A stretch of DNA of 6,520 nucleotides from Pseudomonadota bacterium (GTDB lineage: Bacteria; Pseudomonadota; Gammaproteobacteria; Burkholderiales; Rhodocyclaceae), in contig WRJU01000146.1 of NCBI GenBank assembly GCA_009778425.1, positions 1 to 6,520 of the forward strand, given 5' to 3'. The stretch's first letter is position 1. Every line of letters begins with the position of its first letter. Positions 4,441-6,520 of the stretch are shown here, piece by piece. A program made the position numbers and the translations under genes. Under the pieces are notes generated by a model that was not told the DNA's origin, made no database searches, and worked only from the letters and a program-made list of their open reading frames with translations.

Positions 4441-4755
4441 TCATTTCACCTTCAAAGAACCGTTATCAAGATACCACTGCACAGGCTTTGGTAACTCAAA
4501 TTGAGTGCCCATACCGCGCTGTCCGAACCAAGGCAGCACACGACTCTGAAGCACATCTGGAATAAGTTCCACAACTTCATATTGGAAATAAGGAACCGAG
4601 CTTTCGTAGTAGGAAGGAAGGGCTCGGTTAGCGAACGGTGTGCCTTCTGGCGCTACGAACGTACCCCTTGTTGATCCATAGCGATCAACTAACGAACCTG
4701 GTTGCAACTCCGTCGTTTCTACCGGGCCGAAACGACCACGATTGGGCGGCCAAAC
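4441..4755 (-). other. TNT-type NAD+ glycohydrolase toxin domain of CdiA
   Basis: About 104 residues (526-629 counting from the internal GTG at 6330). Family signatures in order: NVWPPNRGRFG, VETTELQPGSLVDRYGSTRG, TFVAPEGTPFANRALP, VPYFQYEVVE, VLPWFGQRGMGTQFELPKPV, YLDNGSLKV. TNT domains, named after the M. tuberculosis necrotizing toxin, hydrolyse NAD+. Arg550 (in DRYG) and Gln610 (in GTQF) match the family's active-site Arg and Gln. The position that I recall as His in the mycobacterial toxin seems to be Phe582 (PYFQY), which needs checking. The domain ends right at the stop codon, so it is full length. Confidence 0.88.
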
Positions 4756-6520
4756 GTTAGCAGCCTCTTGAACCTTTCCTTCGTTAGAAACAAATGTTCC
4801 GAAGTTCGAAGACGTTCGCGCCGCCTGACTCTCAGCAATGTTGTTGAGCACATTAGCACGAATCGCCGCTGTGCCCTCAGCCGCTGCCACCTCCGCCTTG
4901 GCCGCAATCGCATCAAGCCCCTTGGCCCCGACCTTGATGCCCGCATCCGCCAGCTTCGCGCTGGCCGTTATGGCCCCCTTGACTACCAAGACAGCACTGC
5001 CAACATGCCACACGATCTCGCCCGCCTCCAGGCCCAACATAAAGGCGTTTTCGGCCCCACCATGCTCAAGCGCCCAACTCATGTTGTCGATCTTGGCCTC
5101 CAGCTCCCTGGACAAAGATTCGCCAAGCTGCGCGCGGACTTCTTCTTCGGCGATGATACTCTTCAATGCGTTCAGGCTTTCCACCGGGCTCGCCAGAAAC
5201 TGCGCGACCCCAATGACGTCCCCCCCTAAGCCTGCGACCAGCCCCGCAAGGAAGCCGGTGCCGGTGAGCCCGTCCTGAACGCGCGAGACACCGAGCCACT
5301 TGGCTTCCACCGCAAGTTTTTCCAGCAGTGTCTCAGCTTCGGCCATCTCCTTTTTGTACTGCACGACCTGCTGCGTCGCAAGCCAGTTGTTGTCAACGGC
5401 CGCTGTCGCACTAGTGGTCGCCGTGGCAGCGTCGATCCCGCCCAGCGCGGCCATGCCGCCCACCAGGCTGATGATGAGGTTGCGCTTGGCTTCGCGCTCT
5501 GCCGCCGTCTCATCCGGGCGGGTCTCGCTGAACAGCCCCGTCAGCAGGCTGCTGGCCGCCGCACCCAGCGCCCCTGATCCGCATCCCTGGCCGCTGGCCG
5601 CCGAGCCCGCGCAGCCGACGATCGCGTGCAGCGCCGCATGCGCGGGGCTGCCTTCGATCAGGCTGCCTTCCGCGACCAGCTTGCCGATGTAGCCGGCCCC
5701 TTGCTGCTGCACGTAGTTGATAAGCGCGTTTTGCGCGAACTGCGCCGTGCTGCCCATGACGTTGCCGCCCGCCCCGGCCATCAGCGCCATCGCGGCCTGC
5801 CGGTAGGTGCCGCCCGCGCCCCAGTCTGCGTCGATGCCCTGCGCTTCGGCCCGCAGCGCGGCGGCCTGATCGCGCAAGGCCAGCCGCTCTTCGTCCGTCA
5901 GGCCATTGCCCATGTCCGCGGCCTTTGCGTCCGCTTCTTTGGCCTGCGCGTTCTTCTTGTCGACTTCCTTCGCACGGTTGTTCAGGAACGTGCCCACCTC
6001 CCGCTGCAGCGCCCCAACAATCTCGAAGCCCGCCTGGATTTCACGCTCATTGAAGATCGGCTTCAACGCGTTGCTGCTGTCTTGGTCGCTCGAAACACTG
6101 CGGTCCAACCCCGCCAGCACTTGCCCCGCGTCTTTGCCCGTGCCCTGTTGCTTCTCGCTGTCCCTGATCTCGACGGCCCCGCCGCTGATGCCGCTTTTCG
6201 TCACGCTGTCGTCGCTGCCCGAGGCCCCCAGCGCCACCGGGGCCGTGGCGCTCCACCCGTTATAGGACGGCAGCTCGCTGCCCGGCACTTGCCCGCCTGT
6301 GGACACCTCGCCCTGCTGGCTGGTCCCCACCCCGCTGACGCCCGCTTTCGCCGGGCTGCCGTCGGCCTTGGCCAGGCTGAAGTTCTCGCTCGTGTAGCCG
6401 AAGCCCAGGCCCAGGCTGCCCGCTTCGTAGTCGGCGCTGTTCTTGATGTCGCTGGCCGTGAGCGTGCCGGTGGTGAGGCTGTTCTTGCGCTCATCGACCG
6501 CTTCCTGCGTGCTGGCAATC
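4441..6520 (-). CDS. cdiA: CdiA/FhaB-type contact-dependent toxin, C-terminal part (5' partial)
   Basis: 692 residues are visible and the frame is open to the window edge; the GTG at 6330 is internal. The edge reads KNSLTTGTLTASDIKNSADYE, a typical haemagglutinin-repeat segment. Next come a Gly/Ser-rich stretch, a coiled-coil-like part (NNRAKEVDKKNAQAKEADAK, about 5960), and the conserved pre-toxin region (GTYRQAAMALMAGAGGNVMG; HAALHAIVGCAGSAASGQGC). The VENN-like motif VDNN is at 5386-5397, followed by about 210 residues of a helical segment with GDVIGVAQFLASPVESLNAL. The tip from about 4755 to 4441 is a TNT domain. Such proteins are exported by a CdiB partner (not in the window), extend from the cell and deliver the tip into neighbours. 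G+C is clearly higher upstream of about 4840 than in the tip and downstream genes, the usual mark of tip exchange. Confidence 0.9.
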   Translation of the reverse strand, partial: IASTQEAVDERKNSLTTGTLTASDIKNSADYEAGSLGLGFGYTSENFSLAKADGSPAKAGVSGVGTSQQGEVSTGGQVPGSELPSYNGWSATAPVALGASGSDDSVTKSGISGGAVEIRDSEKQQGTGKDAGQVLAGLDRSVSSDQDSSNALKPIFNEREIQAGFEIVGALQREVGTFLNNRAKEVDKKNAQAKEADAKAADMGNGLTDEERLALRDQAAALRAEAQGIDADWGAGGTYRQAAMALMAGAGGNVMGSTAQFAQNALINYVQQQGAGYIGKLVAEGSLIEGSPAHAALHAIVGCAGSAASGQGCGSGALGAAASSLLTGLFSETRPDETAAEREAKRNLIISLVGGMAALGGIDAATATTSATAAVDNNWLATQQVVQYKKEMAEAETLLEKLAVEAKWLGVSRVQDGLTGTGFLAGLVAGLGGDVIGVAQFLASPVESLNALKSIIAEEEVRAQLGESLSRELEAKIDNMSWALEHGGAENAFMLGLEAGEIVWHVGSAVLVVKGAITASAKLADAGIKVGAKGLDAIAAKAEVAAAEGTAAIRANVLNNIAESQAARTSSNFGTFVSNEGKVQEAANVWPPNRGRFGPVETTELQPGSLVDRYGSTRGTFVAPEGTPFANRALPSYYESSVPYFQYEVVELIPDVLQSRVLPWFGQRGMGTQFELPKPVQWYLDNGSLKVK
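4518..4550. repeat. 33-bp direct repeat, copy inside the TNT domain
   Basis: Identical to 3766-3798 in the same orientation. It encodes QSRVLPWFGQ on the minus strand. The two copies flank the immunity gene and the orphan tip (about 720 bp between them), so recombination would delete both and fuse the TNT gene to the scrap. Confidence 0.9.
5386..5397 (-). other. VENN-like motif (VDNN) marking the start of the variable CdiA tip
   Basis: GTTGACAACAAC encodes VDNN, preceded by an Ala-rich stretch and followed by WLATQQ. In many CdiA proteins VENN separates the conserved pre-toxin part from the exchangeable C-terminal region. The Asp for Glu change is conservative. Confidence 0.7.

Noticed and set aside
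4702..6265. Plus-strand open frames of 80-175 codons opposite the CdiA gene
   Set aside because: They are shadows of a GC-rich coding sequence; the minus frame has clear family motifs throughout.

Overview
The window reads as a proteobacterial chromosome segment, and a betaproteobacterium (or a close gammaproteobacterium) fits best. The reasons are tRNA genes with encoded CCA ends, a Phd/VapC-type toxin-antitoxin pair, an OmpW-type outer-membrane protein, and a filamentous-haemagglutinin/CdiA-type exoprotein. These are family-level inferences from the sequence; no database was searched.

Left part (1-1000), ordinary chromosome. The 3' tail of an unknown basic, Ala/Pro/Lys-rich protein (+) converges on a 79-residue free-standing lipoyl/biotinyl-domain protein (-, 160-399). 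A divergent tRNA operon follows on the + strand: tRNA-Ala(GGC), tRNA-Glu(TTC), tRNA-Asp(GTC). It has a clear sigma70-type promoter upstream and a rho-independent terminator downstream.

Middle part (1001-3250), accessory DNA. A two-gene toxin-antitoxin operon (Phd/YefM-type antitoxin plus PIN/VapC toxin, start/stop overlap) has an operator-like palindrome over its promoter. It is followed by two gene relics lying back to back: a scrap of filamentous haemagglutinin on +, and a 124-bp scrap of an HU-like gene on -. An ompW-like gene with a very strong ribosome binding site comes next, then about 350 bp holding hairpins but no supported gene.

Right part (3250-6520), a contact-dependent-inhibition (CDI)-like locus end. 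A complete HU-like DNA-binding protein gene (+) faces the 3' end of a large CdiA/FhaB-type gene (-, running off the window). The CdiA tail has the pre-toxin region, a VENN-like VDNN motif, and a C-terminal TNT-type domain (NAD+ glycohydrolase family). Three bases downstream sits a 77-residue acidic protein, the likely cognate immunity protein. Beyond it lie an orphan, apparently start-less second toxin tip, a 33-bp duplicate of the TNT gene, and two tandem near-perfect hairpins.

The main insight is that the order HU gene -> CdiA/FHA sequence occurs twice in opposite orientations: intact at 3253-6520 and as a collapsed inverted relic at 1798-2024. The two HU copies form a 124-bp inverted repeat (six mismatches, all transitions; the last 81 bp identical) flanking ompW. 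This suggests an inverted duplication and decay of a CDI locus, leaving an ompW segment that could invert by recombination.
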